NCBI GenBank assembly: GCA_016858145.1
Contig: JAEHOE010000031.1
Span: forward strand, 682,001 to 746,000
Source: Edaphochlamys debaryana
Lineage: Eukaryota; Chlorophyta; Chlorophyceae; Chlamydomonadales
Direction: 5' to 3'
DNA length: 64,000 nt
The translations under genes were made by a program, and so were the position numbers. Numbering within the stretch: position 1 is the stretch's first letter; each line of letters starts with the position of its first letter. The notes under the pieces are model-generated. The model saw nothing but the letters and a program-made list of their open reading frames with translations. It did no database searches and had not been told where the DNA came from. This document shows positions 10,902-22,513 of the stretch, in pieces.

Positions 10902-13900
10902 CTGGGGGGTGCACAACGAAGAGGTGGGAATCAGGTGCACAGCAGTTGACACCCGTCCCAACCCATGCCCCTCCTTCCGGGGCCCCCGCTCCCCTCAAAC
11001 CCATTCCCCAGACCTCCAGCGCCCTTCCCTGCACTCTTTCTGCAACCAACCCCTCTGCACCCCTATTCGATCCTCCACCGCCCTGCCTGCCCCTGCCCCC
11101 GCCCCCACCGTGATCACGAACAGGTCGGTCCGCGCCAGGGACTCCAGCATGCGCTTGGCCAGCCAGGGCGGCAGCACGGACTCGGCCTCCACGATGAGCG
11201 TGAGGCGGTTGCGGTACGCCTCGAATGACTCATTGTCGTTGATGCGTTCGTACGAGTCGTTGATGATGGCTGGTTGGGAATGGGGAGTGGAGTGGGGTTG
11301 GAGTGAGGGTTGATTGTGGCCGCGAGAGAGGGGCGTGCTGGGAGGGAGCTGCTCGCAAAGAAGCTCAGGAATCGTTCCAGGCGCGAGGTCTGTGGAGCTT
11401 ACCAATGAGCAGGTTCAGCAGGATGATGGTGACCTGAGCGGCAGGTACACGGGGAGAAGGGTTTCCGGCCCGGACACGGGGCGCACTCCGGACACCCGTG
11501 TCCAGTGGGGGGGCCGCAATACACATCGGGACCCCGCCTGCCCCCCCCTCCCCCACACCAGGATCATGTAGATGGACATGAAGATGCGCCACAGGTGGTT
11601 GAGCCCGGGGCTGCCCGCGTTGGCGCTGTCCAGCAGCCTGACGGGGAAGAGCGAGGGGGGGATACAAATGTGAACATGGTGTAGCGTGTCCCGGAAAGTA
11701 CAGGCCAAGCGGTGTGGCTGTGGGCAGAACACAGGATGCAATGCCGGTTGCATGGTCTTTGCCCCCCTGAGACTTCGACTCACGCGAGCTTGGAGTTGCA
11801 CGGCCGGGCAAAGCGAGGGGTGGGCAAGGGGGAGGGGGTTCCAGATCAATCAGGTTGTCAGGTAGTGCGGAGTCATGGCGTCGCGTATCGATGCCAGGGG
11901 TGCCATGGTGGAAAGGGGTTCATGCCGAATGGACGAAGAGTGCCGTTTGAACCAAAGGGCAGAACGCAGGGGCCGCGGGACGCCCTGGCAAGGGCCGCGG
12001 GCGCTCCATCTGCCGACGCGTTTGCGGCGTTCTCCCGACACATGCTAGAGTTGCTGCGACAATGCCACGCATGCTGCATTCCACGTGTCGCCTACACAAC
12101 GCGCCCCAGTGCGAGGTGCAGTGCTGCGGCGGCGGGGTGCACGCCGTAACGCTCGTGCCACGCGGCCTCCCTCCCCCCGCGGCCCCCCCCAGCCCGCGAC
12201 CCACCGGCGACCCACCGGCCATGCAACCCCGACCCCCAAATCCCGCTCCCCAAAAGGGGACAAGCCCCGACTGCTGCGCAGCTCAGTGGTTTGCGGCAGA
12301 AGTTCTGATTGGGGAACAGGGTGTGTGAGGCCAGGCCATCACCCGGCCGCTGTTGTGACCTGTTGTGGGCGCTGCAGGGCACCACAACATCCACTGCGCC
12401 CTGTGTGCCAGGCCCTTGCACGCCCGTTCCTGCTTACCCCGAAGTCCCCGAATATCATAGCAAAGAGCTGCTGGTAGGTGGCGATGAAGGTGCTGTTTTG
12501 GCCCTGGGGTCGGCGGGACGAGGGGCGAGCGGCGTGGGGGTGGAAGCCGGCAGGGGTCACTCCATAGGGACAGTGTACTATGCCGAGGAAGGGAACCCTT
12601 TGGAGCCTCCTGCACCGCACCTGCATTACACACATGGCCAAACCCCAGCCCGCGAACAGGATGCCTGGGCGGGGCGGGGGCCATGGGCGGAGACACGCAT
12701 GTCTGTCAGGAGGTGCCGCATGCGAGCTGGGAGCGCTGGCTAGGCCTTGCTGCAGTGCGGGCTGCTAGACCCGCGCCCCCCTCACCCAGGAAGACGAAGA
12801 AGAGGCTGAGGTCTCGGAACACCTCGATCACCATCCTGGGGTGGTGGGTGGGGTGGGAGGGGTGCGTGGCCAATGAGGGACAGCAGCTGAGCAACTGCCG
12901 CCGCATCCACTGCCTCGTTGGCTGGTGCGCTTCCTGCTCCTGCACCCGCCGCTCCTGCCGCGCCCCCACACCTGAAGAAGGAGCCCAGTCGGTCCACCGC
13001 CATTCCGTAGTAGAGCAGCCGGGCGAACAGGATGATGACCTGGCGAGGATCAAGGAACACGTGCGACAGACTGAGGGCCGATGGCACTGGTGCCCCATGC
13101 GGCATGCTGCTCGCCGCAACGCCCCACGCCCCATGCGGCACGCGGCACGTACAGATAAATCCATGGCCCCTGCGGTCCTTGTCCCATGCCCCATGACGGT
13201 ACCCTCCGGTTGCCGCCTCAGCCGCCGCCGCGCGCACCTCGATGGACGCCAGCCCCCTGAGCAGCTCCACCTCTGCGTTGCAGCTGAAGTGCAGTACGAT
13301 GATGCTCCACACGATGGCGCTGGGGGGAGGGGGGCAGGGTGGGCGGGGGCCGGGGTAAGCTCGGGTAGAAGGGGCCGAAGGGCAAAAATGCTGAGGAACG
13401 GACTTGCGAGTGGGACAAGCGTTGACCCCGTCGCGTTTCCGTCTGGAAGGCCACCCGGTGCCCTTCCACGCCGCCGCCCACCTGCTGCAGAAGTCCATCA
13501 GGTTCCATGGCTGACGGAACCTGGGCCACCGGGCGGACATCAGGGCAGGGTTACCTTGTTGAAGGTCAATAGCGGCCGTACCTTGCCGGTATTCCCTCAG
13601 GGACTGCAGGCCAGCGTCACACCGACCCAAACCTGCTGCACCACACCGGCGCCTCCCACAACCTGGGGGTTGTGCTGAACCCGCCCGAACCCCGCCTCAC
13701 CACTCGAAGCGGAAGAACATGACCTGCCGAAACTCCTGCAATGTCCACACACACGCTGACATTCAACAGCGGGCTGTGCACGTCACCAACTGTCAATCTC
13801 CTCGGCCCGTTCCAGGCATGCTAGTCAACGGTCGCACGTGCAACCACTGTCATCGCACGCCTTCGCAGTCCCCACCTGCATTGCGCACGTGAGGGTGAGG

Positions 13901-16900
13901 ATGGCCAGCGATATGAGCAGCCCCTGCTGCAGCGCCGAGGGGGGCAGCGAGCAGCCGGTGGTGGGGGTGATGAGCGTGTTGTCCTCCCCGACCACCACCG
14001 AGAGCAGGTTGGTGTAGGAGAGCGTGAGGGCGTACAAGATAAACAGGGTCCTGCAGGAAGCAAGGCAAGGGGGGGCGAGACCTTGAGGCATTAGCACACA
14101 TGTGCTGTGCTGGAACGACCGGGCCGTCCAGGCCGTCCTGCCTTGCTACCCAACGCCCTGAACAGCATGGAGCCCACGTCCCGAGGTCTCCTCCCACGGC
14201 CTCCCCTCCCCTCCACACGCACATATAGATGAGGTGCTCCAGGAACTGCAGGAGGAAGAAATACCTGGGGGGGTGTTGGGGAGGGTGGTATCATCGTGAG
14301 TGGAACTGGCACGCAGGCGCGCTGGGAGTGCGTGTGACCAAGCGGCTCCTTCCCGCTGCAGCCCCGGTGCTCACCGCGTGAAGTGCTGCCAGCGCCAGGT
14401 GATGACTGCGCGCATGATGGGGTGCGTGAACAGCTCCCCGTTGACCTGCGGGCGGGGAGCAGGGGGGCACGGGGCGCAAGCGTGTCTTGCACGGACCCAG
14501 CAGCGGATCGCGAGAGCGGGGACCGGGCCTGAAGCTCTTCTCCCCGCACTCCTGCGTCTGCACACCCACTCCCTTGCCCCCATCCAACCCCACCTGCGGC
14601 GACGCCACCAGTCGGTACATGAGGGTGGCGGGCATGGCGGCGGCGCAGGCGAGGGGCACGCGCTGGCACACGATGCGCGTGTTGCGGCCGCTGGGGGGCG
14701 GGGCGGGGCGGGGCGGGGAAGAGTGGCGCGGGGTAAGGCGGCGGTGACGGTCAAAGCACCGACATGCTGAGGCGCCCAGGCAGCGGCTGGTGGTACAGCC
14801 CCTCCTCCCCTCCCCCTTCAGGCGCACCCACCTGGCCAGCCAGCCCTCCTCCCCGGTGGCCTGCCGCACCACCAGCTTGACCTTCTTGTCCCAGCGCTTC
14901 CAGTCCTCGCGGCCCCACTGCACGCGCCGCCGCACGTAGGGGATGTGCGCCTGCGGGGTCGGGGCCGGGGCAGCGGGGCGGAGCAGGACGGGGGCACGGG
15001 GCAGGGCAAGTGAGCGGGAGCATCGCCTCGGGGCCGGACGAACGTACCGATGGCGAGGGCCGTACCCTTCCCCTACTCCAACCTCTCCTTCCCCCAAAAA
15101 CCCCTCGCCCCCACTCCACCCCTCCCCTTCACCCCCTGCTTTTGCCCCGCCCTGTCCCACCAGCACGAACTGCAGCAGGCTGCCCGACTGCGAGATGAGC
15201 GGCAGCCCCAGCACGCGGATGACCACGTGTGCCGCCCGCGTCAGCAGCCCCACCACCACCAGGATGCCGGCCAGGGCGATGCACACCTGGGGGGGCGGGG
15301 CCGGGTGGGGAGGGTTGAGGTGCGGTCGGGCCGCAGTTGAACAACCTGGTCACTGGCTAATACGAGCTAGGAGGATATGGTATGAGCTCGCATCTCCATG
15401 CTTGCAACGTCGCAACCGCTCGGCCACGGGGTGCAGAGCACGCACCGGTATGCTTCCCAGCTGCAGGCACCAGCCCAGGAGGACGAAGAGGTACACGTTG
15501 AGCCGTAGGTCGGCCAGCTCGTCCAGGTCGTCCGGCAGCTTGAAGCTCCACAGCAGGAAGTGAGTCAGCACGCTCCACATATTAGTAAAGAGGCAGGCGG
15601 TGAGGAGGGACTCCTTCGTCAGCATGGCCGCGATCTCGGCTGCGGAGCGCCCCGCGGCGGCGCCCAGCACCAGGGCCCCCGAGGAGGGCGCCGAGGCCTG
15701 CGGCACGACCTTGTTCGTGCGGTAGCGGCTGGCCTGCTGCCGCGTCTCCTTGACGGCAACGGCTGCGCGCGCGGGCGCCGAGTCGGGGTCCGCCCGCGGC
15801 ACCCCCGAGACGAGCTTGATCTGCGTTTGGTGTATGGGCAAGGGCACCTAGGCTCGGCGCGCGAGTGAGCCAGGCATCCCGCAGCCTAGCTGCTGGGACG
15901 TGGCAGCCATGGACGCTGGACCAGACCACCGGCAGAGACCTCGGCGGCACCCCGTCCACCGACCACCGACCACCGTGGCCCCCCGCGCCCCCCCCGCCCG
16001 CACCTGCTCCCCCGTGCTGAGGGCTGTGTAGAAGGAGCGGTCCAGGTTGGCGTCCACCACGTCCCGCCCGCGCAGGTCCACGGGGCGCAGCTCCATGCTG
16101 TGGATGAGGCGGGCGGCCTCCTGGGGGTGCCGCCTGCGGGCCGGAAGAGGGGCGGGAGAGGGACGTGCGAGGGGCCGCGGGTTCAGGCTCCAGAGGATAG
16201 GCTGCTGGTGGCCTGACGCGCACGGTCAGGAGGTGCCCCGAGCGCGAGGGCATCAGCCCAAGAAGCAGTTTGCAGGCTGCTGGTCACGCACGGCACGCAC
16301 TTGGCGGTGGTTGTGAGCAGGTCCATGGTGACCACGTCCCAGTCGCCGAAGTGCAGGATGTAGCCCATGGCCTTGGAGGCTGGGGGTAGAGCGGTGTGGT
16401 GGGGGGGCGTTTGGGGGGAGGGAGACATGTGGGGCGGCACGTTGCGTGGGTGGGGCTCATGGAGACAGGCAGGAGGTAGGCGTCGCCTCGGGTGGAGAGC
16501 GTGGGTGGGGCCCGAGGGGGCAGGCAGGGGCCCCGCCGCTGTCGACTGCGGCTGGAGGGGCTGCTCAGGGTCATGGCAGGGGCCGCACCTGCCGAGGCGG
16601 AGGTCTGGGACGCCGCTGCGCCCTGGTTCTGGGGCGGGTTGAGCGTGCGCGTGGCGATGCGCTTCACAAAGCCCTGCAGCTCCTTCCAGTCGACCTGCAC
16701 GTCACAACACAGGGCGGAGGCGCTTTTGTAAGACCCGGCACCTTTAGAATCCGCGGTCGCTGCTTGCAGGGTCCGGAGCTCGTGCGGCGTGCGCCCTGCC
16801 GTACCTTCTTGTACACGCCCTTGCGCAGGCGCAGGCAGGCGGGGTAGTCCTTGGCGTCCACCAGGCCCTTGGGGAACTTGGTCACGTCGGGGAAGAGCTT

Positions 16901-19900
16901 GGTGCGCAGATCGGCTGCGGGCGACGGCGGATGCACGGGGTGCGGGTGAGTGCGAACGAGAGCGCAGGCCGCCCAGAAAACAGCCGTTGCAAGGTTTGCA
17001 CGCACGAGCACCGTTACCCCGCGGCCCCCCAGCTGAGCCCCAGCACCCTCGGAGCACGCACCGCTCAGCACGCCCAGCGCGTCGAAGGTGTCTAGGTTGA
17101 CCTGCAGCATGGTGTTTCGCGGCAGCTTGGGCAGGCGAGCCAGCTCCTGGTCCAGGTCCATGAGGGCCTCGGCGGTGGAGCGGTAGAGCGAGTGGACGGC
17201 CCTGGGGGGGAGGGGCAGTGGAGGGCGTGTATGTTGCTAAGCGGGGTCGTCGCCGGGGATGAAGGGGAGGGAAGCCGGCGTGCGGGGGTGGTAGGAGGCG
17301 TGGGGCATGCAGGTGGAGGCCCCGGGGAGGACCTACAGCCTGTGCCTGCCCTCATGCAAGCGCAGTCGCGCACGCGGCAGGCGTCCTGCCGTGCCCCTGC
17401 TTCCCCTGCCCCACGCCAGCAGGGCGCGCAGCCCACACCTGAGGTCCACGTCTGCCTGAGCAGCCCCTCCGTGCTCCTCCAGCGCCTGCTCCCGGCGCCG
17501 CTTCTCGTGCTCGCCCTCGCCCTCCGCCTCCACGCCCTTGCTGGCGGCCCAAGCCATAGCCCGCGCCACTGCGGCCGTGAGGGGCTCCAGGGGGCTGCCG
17601 GAGCTGCTGTCGCCGCTGCTCTCGGCGGCGGCGGGGTCTGCCGAGGGCAGCACCAGCTCCGCCTTCTGCGGGGCCCAAGGGTGGGGTGAGGGGGTGAGAG
17701 GCCGCCCACGGAGCCTCGCGGCTACACCGCCCAACCGTCCAATCAAACGTCACACCGCACCCCATCCGCTCCCATCCGCCCCCGGCCCTGCCAGGCGTTG
17801 AGGCGTGCAGCTCCCTCCCTTTCCCCGCCTTTCAACCCCCCGCCTCTCCCCCCCCCCCAGGCCCCCCCCCAACCCCCAACCCCACCTGGTACTGCTGCGC
17901 CATTCCCCGCTCCATGACGTCCCGCACCAGCCACAGCAGCTCGGGCGCCAGCAGCTCGGGCTCGGAGGCAAGAGCCAGCTTGGACAGGTCCTTGAGCAGC
18001 TCACACGCCCTGGGGGGAAAGGGGAGGTACGGCAGGGCGGTGGGGAGGTGCAGTATGGCATGGATGCGGTGTTGCACAGCAGTTGAGAGGTCCTGACTGC
18101 GTGGTGGAAGTCTGAGCCTAGCGATGCGTCTGCCATCCGTCTGGAAGGCAACCGGGCTCCGGAGTACAAGTAGCTCAGCCCGCGCGCGCACCTGGTGTGG
18201 TGCAGCCACTCGGGCAGGCAGCCCAGCAGCAGCGCCCGCTGCAGCTGCGCGCCGAAGACCAGCAGGGGGGAAGCCGGCCGCCCCTTCCAGGGCTTGCGGC
18301 GCTGCGGGACAGCGGGCGGGCGGGCAGGGTGAGAGTCGAGGACACAGCCAGCACAACGCAGGCCCGGATGCACCTGGCCCCCGGCTCTGGTGATGCCATG
18401 CAGCTATGGGGCACCCCGAGCCTCTTGCCTGCAGGGCCCTCAGCTGCTGGGCCTGCAGGGCGGCCTTCTGCTTGTCCTGGGGCTTGTCGGGGGGGGCCTC
18501 GCCGTACTCGGCCAGGGTGAGCTTGCCCTCGCCGCCCTCGCCCTCGCTCCACTCCAGCGGCCGGAGCTTGGAGCGCTGCGGGACCCAGCAAGGAAGCAAT
18601 CACGGCGTGACAGGGCCCGTCAGCCAGGGGGGGGGTGCAGTCCAGCTGTGTGATGTGTGATCGGGCTCGCCCTCCCTGTCTAGGCCTGGCAACAAGATCC
18701 CCCCCCCCGGTGCCCACCTGCAGCATCAGAAGGAGCAGCTCCTTGGGGCTGTAGTGGAAGGCCACCCCCAGCGCCGTGTCGGGCTCGGGCGGGGCCGCGG
18801 CGCTGCCCTCTTTCCGCTCCGGCTCGTGCAGCCCCCCCACCTGCGCGCATACATGAGGAAAGCCAGACGGCAAACGTACGGTTTGCTTTCCCTGTGCCGG
18901 CTGAGAAACAGGAGAGTACAGCAGAGGGAAGCCACGCAGACAGCGCCAAGGCGGCAGTCTAGGTCCCCTCCAGAGCAGCGGTCTAGGTGCCCCACACCTG
19001 CTCGTTGCCGATGCGGGGCGGCTCATCCAGCACGGCTCCCCGCTGCAGTAGCGACGACACCAGCGCCAGCAGCGCCTTCTGCCCCTCGCTCAGCGTCTTC
19101 TCAGCATCACCGTCCACGTTTCGTCCACCCGCTCCTCCCCCTCCCCCACCAGCCGCTCCTCCCCCCGCCCCTGCCCCTGCCCCGCCGCCTCCAGCACCCC
19201 CACCCCCGCCGTGCTCCTCCGCCTCCTCCATTGCCTCGTCGTACACCCCTGCAATGATCGCCAGCAGCGACGTGCTGGCCACCGCCCGGTGCTCCTCGTG
19301 TGAGAGGAAGGCATCGGGCTTGAGCCCCTGCTCGAGGAGCTCCGCCAGGGCGAGCACGGTGGCCCGTGTCCTTGCGTCGAAGCTGCACAGCGATTCCTCC
19401 AGGGGCCGGCCGTCAATGTCGTGGAAGAGCCGCGCGCGCAGCAGCAGCAGCTCCGAGACCTGGAGCGAGAGGAGCGCGGGGTCGGGCCGGGGGTCCACGG
19501 CGGGGGACTGTGCGGTGCCGCCGCGCTGGGAGCCGTCGGCCGGCGGCGCGCTGGCCCCGTCCGGCTCCTGCCGCGGCGACACGAGGAGGGGCGCGGCGCG
19601 GACCGACGGCTCGGCGCTGGTGCCGTCCGGCGGCATTGCGCCCGGTGGCTGTGTGGAGGCGTCCAGCGGCTGCACGCGGGACCCCCCCAGGAGCGCGCTC
19701 TTGCCCCGCCGCACGAGCGACGTGAGGCCCGCGCCCAACGCGTTCGTGGGCTCCTCCGCAGCGCCTCCACCTGCACCAGCCACCTGCGGCACGGCGCCTC
19801 CGCCCGGGCCAGGACCGGGTGTACCTCGCATGGAGGCCTGGGCCAGGAGGCGCCGGCTGCCGGCGCGGCTGTGGGGCGCGCTGGCGAGCGCGGGGGGCTG

Positions 19901-21254
19901 CTCCACGTCCTCCGCCGGCAGGTTGGCGGGGCTGGCGAGCGGCTGGACCGGCGTGGCGCCCGGGTCCTCGGCCGCTGCGGCGCCGTCGGCCGAGGCCCGG
20001 CCCCCGCGGGTGGGTGCGTCCGGCTCGAGGCGCGGCGCCTGCCGCTGCGCCCACTCGCGCGCCAGCAGCGGTGCGCTGGCGCTGAGCTGCTCCAGGGCAT
20101 CCGGGGGACTGACCCCCGCCTCCAGCAGTGCCCTCACAGCCTCAGCGGTGCTGGCCATAACCAGCGGCTGGAACCTGGCGAGGGAGGGGGGGAGCCACAC
20201 GTGTTGGGATGTGGGTCTTCTTGGCCGTCGGAGTCACCCGGGCGTGGGTGGGTGCATGCGTGGATGTGGTGTGGTGGGGCTGGGCAGCTCGTGAGCGCGG
20301 CTGCCTCGCCGCTGGCGGCGGGTATCGTGTTGCACTCGATGGGCAAGGAGCTGGCCACACCATGCCCTGAGCAGATGGTACTACCGGTATGCTCACGCCG
20401 GTCCCACCTGAAGCAGCCGTAACGGCTGCGGTCGTCCACGCGCTGCTCCTCCGGCGCCGCCTCCGCAATGAGCTTGACGCACGCCCCGCTGCCGCCCAGC
20501 GCCGCCGCCGTGAGTGGGGTCACCCAGGGGCAGTCCCGTGGCAGCCCCGGGGGCGGCCGGCTCCAGCACACGGGCAGCTCCCGCTCCTTGACCCACCCGA
20601 CCAACTGGAGGGAGATACGGGGGAATACGGCAACGTGTGAGAGTGTGCAAGAGCGCCATCCGGGAGGACAACCATTCAGCTGGCCCTTGTGCCGGCCTGA
20701 GTGGTCCTGCCAGGGCTCCGCTCCGGCCCACCCCTAGCAGGGCCTCCGCACCCCTCGCCGTGATGAGCGCTAGGGACAAGTGCGGCGAAAGCACTCCCCT
20801 CCGGCCCACGCCTCCGCCCCGGGCGCACCTCGCGGACCATGTCCACGTCCCCCCGGAACGCCGCGATGGTGAGGGGATGGCTGGCGTACTGCAGGAAGTG
20901 CCCCGTCAGCAGCGCATCCAGCGCCTCCCGGGCCGTGGCGGGGCTGGCCCTGCTGGGCAGCTCCTCGGCCAGGGACCGCCCCGCCCGTGTAGAGGGCCCG
21001 AACAGGGTCACCAGCATGCCCGTCTCCTCCTCCGCCTCTGCGGGCTGCGCCGCCGTCAGGTCCCCGACCCAGATCAGGTCCGGCGGCTCCGTCGAGCCCA
21101 GCCGGTCCACCAGCGCCTGCAGCTGCCCCTGCCATACCGCCTGCGGAGAGGAGGCATGGTTTAGGGATTGGATTGGGCCGTATGGTAGATGAGCCCAGGG
21201 AAGAAAGCCAGGGAGGCCAGAGGCAAGGGATGTGTGGGGCTTCAACCCTAGCAT
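8151..21254 (-). CDS. TRP-like ion channel with ankyrin-like N-terminus and acidic C-terminal tail
   Basis: About 35 exons, roughly 2,130 residues, given in the three region entries. The N-terminal part has ankyrin-like helices (HPLTIAAFRGDVDMVRE, TPLTAAALGGSGACVKL). A multi-TM core follows, with a pore-like TYQQLFAMIFGDFG and an S6 ending VTIILLNLLIGAIINDSYERI, typical of TRP/polycystin-type channels. Then come short coiled-coil exons and a 483-residue Ala/Pro- and Asp/Glu-rich tail ending at the TGA at 8153-8151. The likely role is a non-selective cation or Ca2+ channel in the plasma, ciliary or an internal membrane; the subfamily is not fixed. The 5' end is unresolved: a good acceptor precedes 21140, but the only upstream in-frame ATG is at 21254. 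Frame conflicts affect both sides of the pore exon (12503-12438). Confidence 0.82.
11109..16133 (-). other. Channel gene: transmembrane core and pore exons
   Basis: Exons: 16133-16004, 15820-15446, 15286-15161, 14950-14832, 14690-14594, 14445-14375, 14264-14223, 14050-13876, 13735-13701, 13520-13482, 13319-13238, 13039-12972, 12835-12786, 12503-12438, 11637-11559, 11433-11403, 11269-11109. Hydrophobic segments include LLTACLFTNMWSVLTHF, VCIALAGILVVVGLL, TLFILYALTLSYTNLL, GLLISLAILTLTCAM, AIVWSIIVLHF, VIILFARLLYYGMAV, LSLFFVFL and IFMSIYMILVTIILLNLLI. The WNLMDF motif before one helix recalls polycystin/TRP S3. Intron 11638-12437 is long (800 nt) and no further exon was found in it. Confidence 0.78.
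16301..21254 (-). other. Channel gene: N-terminal ankyrin-like and cytosolic exons
   Basis: Exons in transcript order: (21254 or spliced leader) 21140-20829, 20604-20408, 20174-18998, 18840-18718, 18575-18429, 18301-18192, 18009-17886, 17665-17439, 17201-17062, 16914-16805, 16694-16589, 16379-16301. The 1,177-nt exon 20174-18998 begins with an ankyrin-like helix (STAEAVRALLEAGVSPPDAL) and then becomes low-complexity Ala/Gly/Pro-rich. The later exons are helical and charged. The intron 18428-18302 starts with GC (CAG|GCAAGA) and phase demands that donor. Confidence 0.75.
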
Positions 21255-22379
21255 GAGACGTTGAGCCCTGCGTTCCTCCCAGGGGTCTTGCCTTATGCAA
21301 GGGGCTGAGTGTCGACGGAGGTTCAGGGAGCCCGATTCCAAGTGCAGTCCTGGAGACCGGGTCGGGCTGGCGGGGGCCAGTGCCCGGCATGGTCGGCGAG
21401 TACAGTGCCATGGATGGCAGTGTCGTGTACCCCACGGCTCAAGGCGACGGGCTGCCAGACTACGTTGGCCCGTAACGTGCGCGATGCCCCAGGTACAGGG
21501 CAACCAAGAGACCGTCCATCGTTAAGGGCCTATAGGGCCTTGCTGCCGTGGCCTGCAGAGTGGGGCGGGGCCCGACGGGGGGCGAAGGGCAGAACGTGCC
21601 GCTGTGGGCAGGCAGTCGCATGACCACACGGCCGTGGCCACCGGCGTATACCACTCGGCCCTACGGAGAGACACCAGACAACGCAACTGCAAGACTCAGG
21701 CTGTCGCGTGTGCAAGCAGTTTGTGCCGTGTGCCGGAAAAGGTGGAATGGAACAACAGACGCAGATGCAAGCATTCAACGCTCAACTGAGCGGTTTGAAG
21801 CTGGGTGGCCACCGCGAGGGGCAGAGGCTGGTCGGCTCACCAGGGCATTCACCCGCCCGCCTCCGCGCCAGGAGGTTCTCTCTGCACGGCTTGAGTCTGT
21901 CAAACATGAGCTGAGTTACAGCAATTAAGCCTGGTCTGATAGAAAGTTGGAGCGTCGAACATCGGATGGCCGCGTCCTGCAAAAGACTGTGCTCTGAGTA
22001 TCCGATATCTGAAACTACACGAGCATGTACACCTGTACTGAAAAGGCACACCCAAGAAGTACCCGCGTTGTGCCCGCGACACACGTACCCCGATGGCCGT
22101 CGACCCCACCGTCCCCACATCCGGCATTGACAGCCAGCATCGTCAGTCCGCATTGATCATGGTACTCATCACGTAGCAAGCCCGCGTCCTTGCGTTAGGG
22201 CCACCGTCGAAGCCCCCAGTCCACCGGTGTTTGACGAGAACAACGGGGCAAGAAGCCGCATCGTATAGGTGAAGCACCCCCAGTCCACCGGTGCACACAC
22301 ACACACTTCGTCCGACCTCCCGGTCAATCCTCTTGAACAGTGGGATGCATCAATGCTTCGTCATACCTTATGAGAGCCC
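21255..22379. other. Intergenic between channel and CcdA genes
   Basis: No supported gene. A minus-strand ATG at 21907 followed by a plausible donor at 21840 was tested as a first channel exon, but it ends in phase 1 and cannot join the phase-0 exon at 21140. A 20-odd-bp direct repeat containing CCCCCAGTCCACCGGTG occurs near 22213 and again near 22278. Confidence 0.4.
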
Positions 22380-22384
22380 TTACA
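22380..22384 (-). terminator. Polyadenylation signal of the CcdA gene
   Basis: TGTAA on the minus strand, about 130 nt after the CcdA stop codon. Confidence 0.65.
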
Positions 22385-22513
22385 GTCCCCCTCCCAACAT
22401 GCATGCCCACGTGCCTACAGCTCAGGTCCTGCGCTCGGCCTCATTCCCGCCCCTCATTCCCGTGCCATGCCCTCCACCCTGCCCAGCCCGGTCCGACCCC
22501 CCTCGTGCTCCGC

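Noticed and set aside
21841..21907. ATG exon (MFDRLKPCRENLLARRR) with a GTGAGC donor as first exon of the channel gene
   Set aside because: It ends in phase 1 and cannot join the phase-0 exon starting at 21140 or any acceptor nearby without a frameshift.
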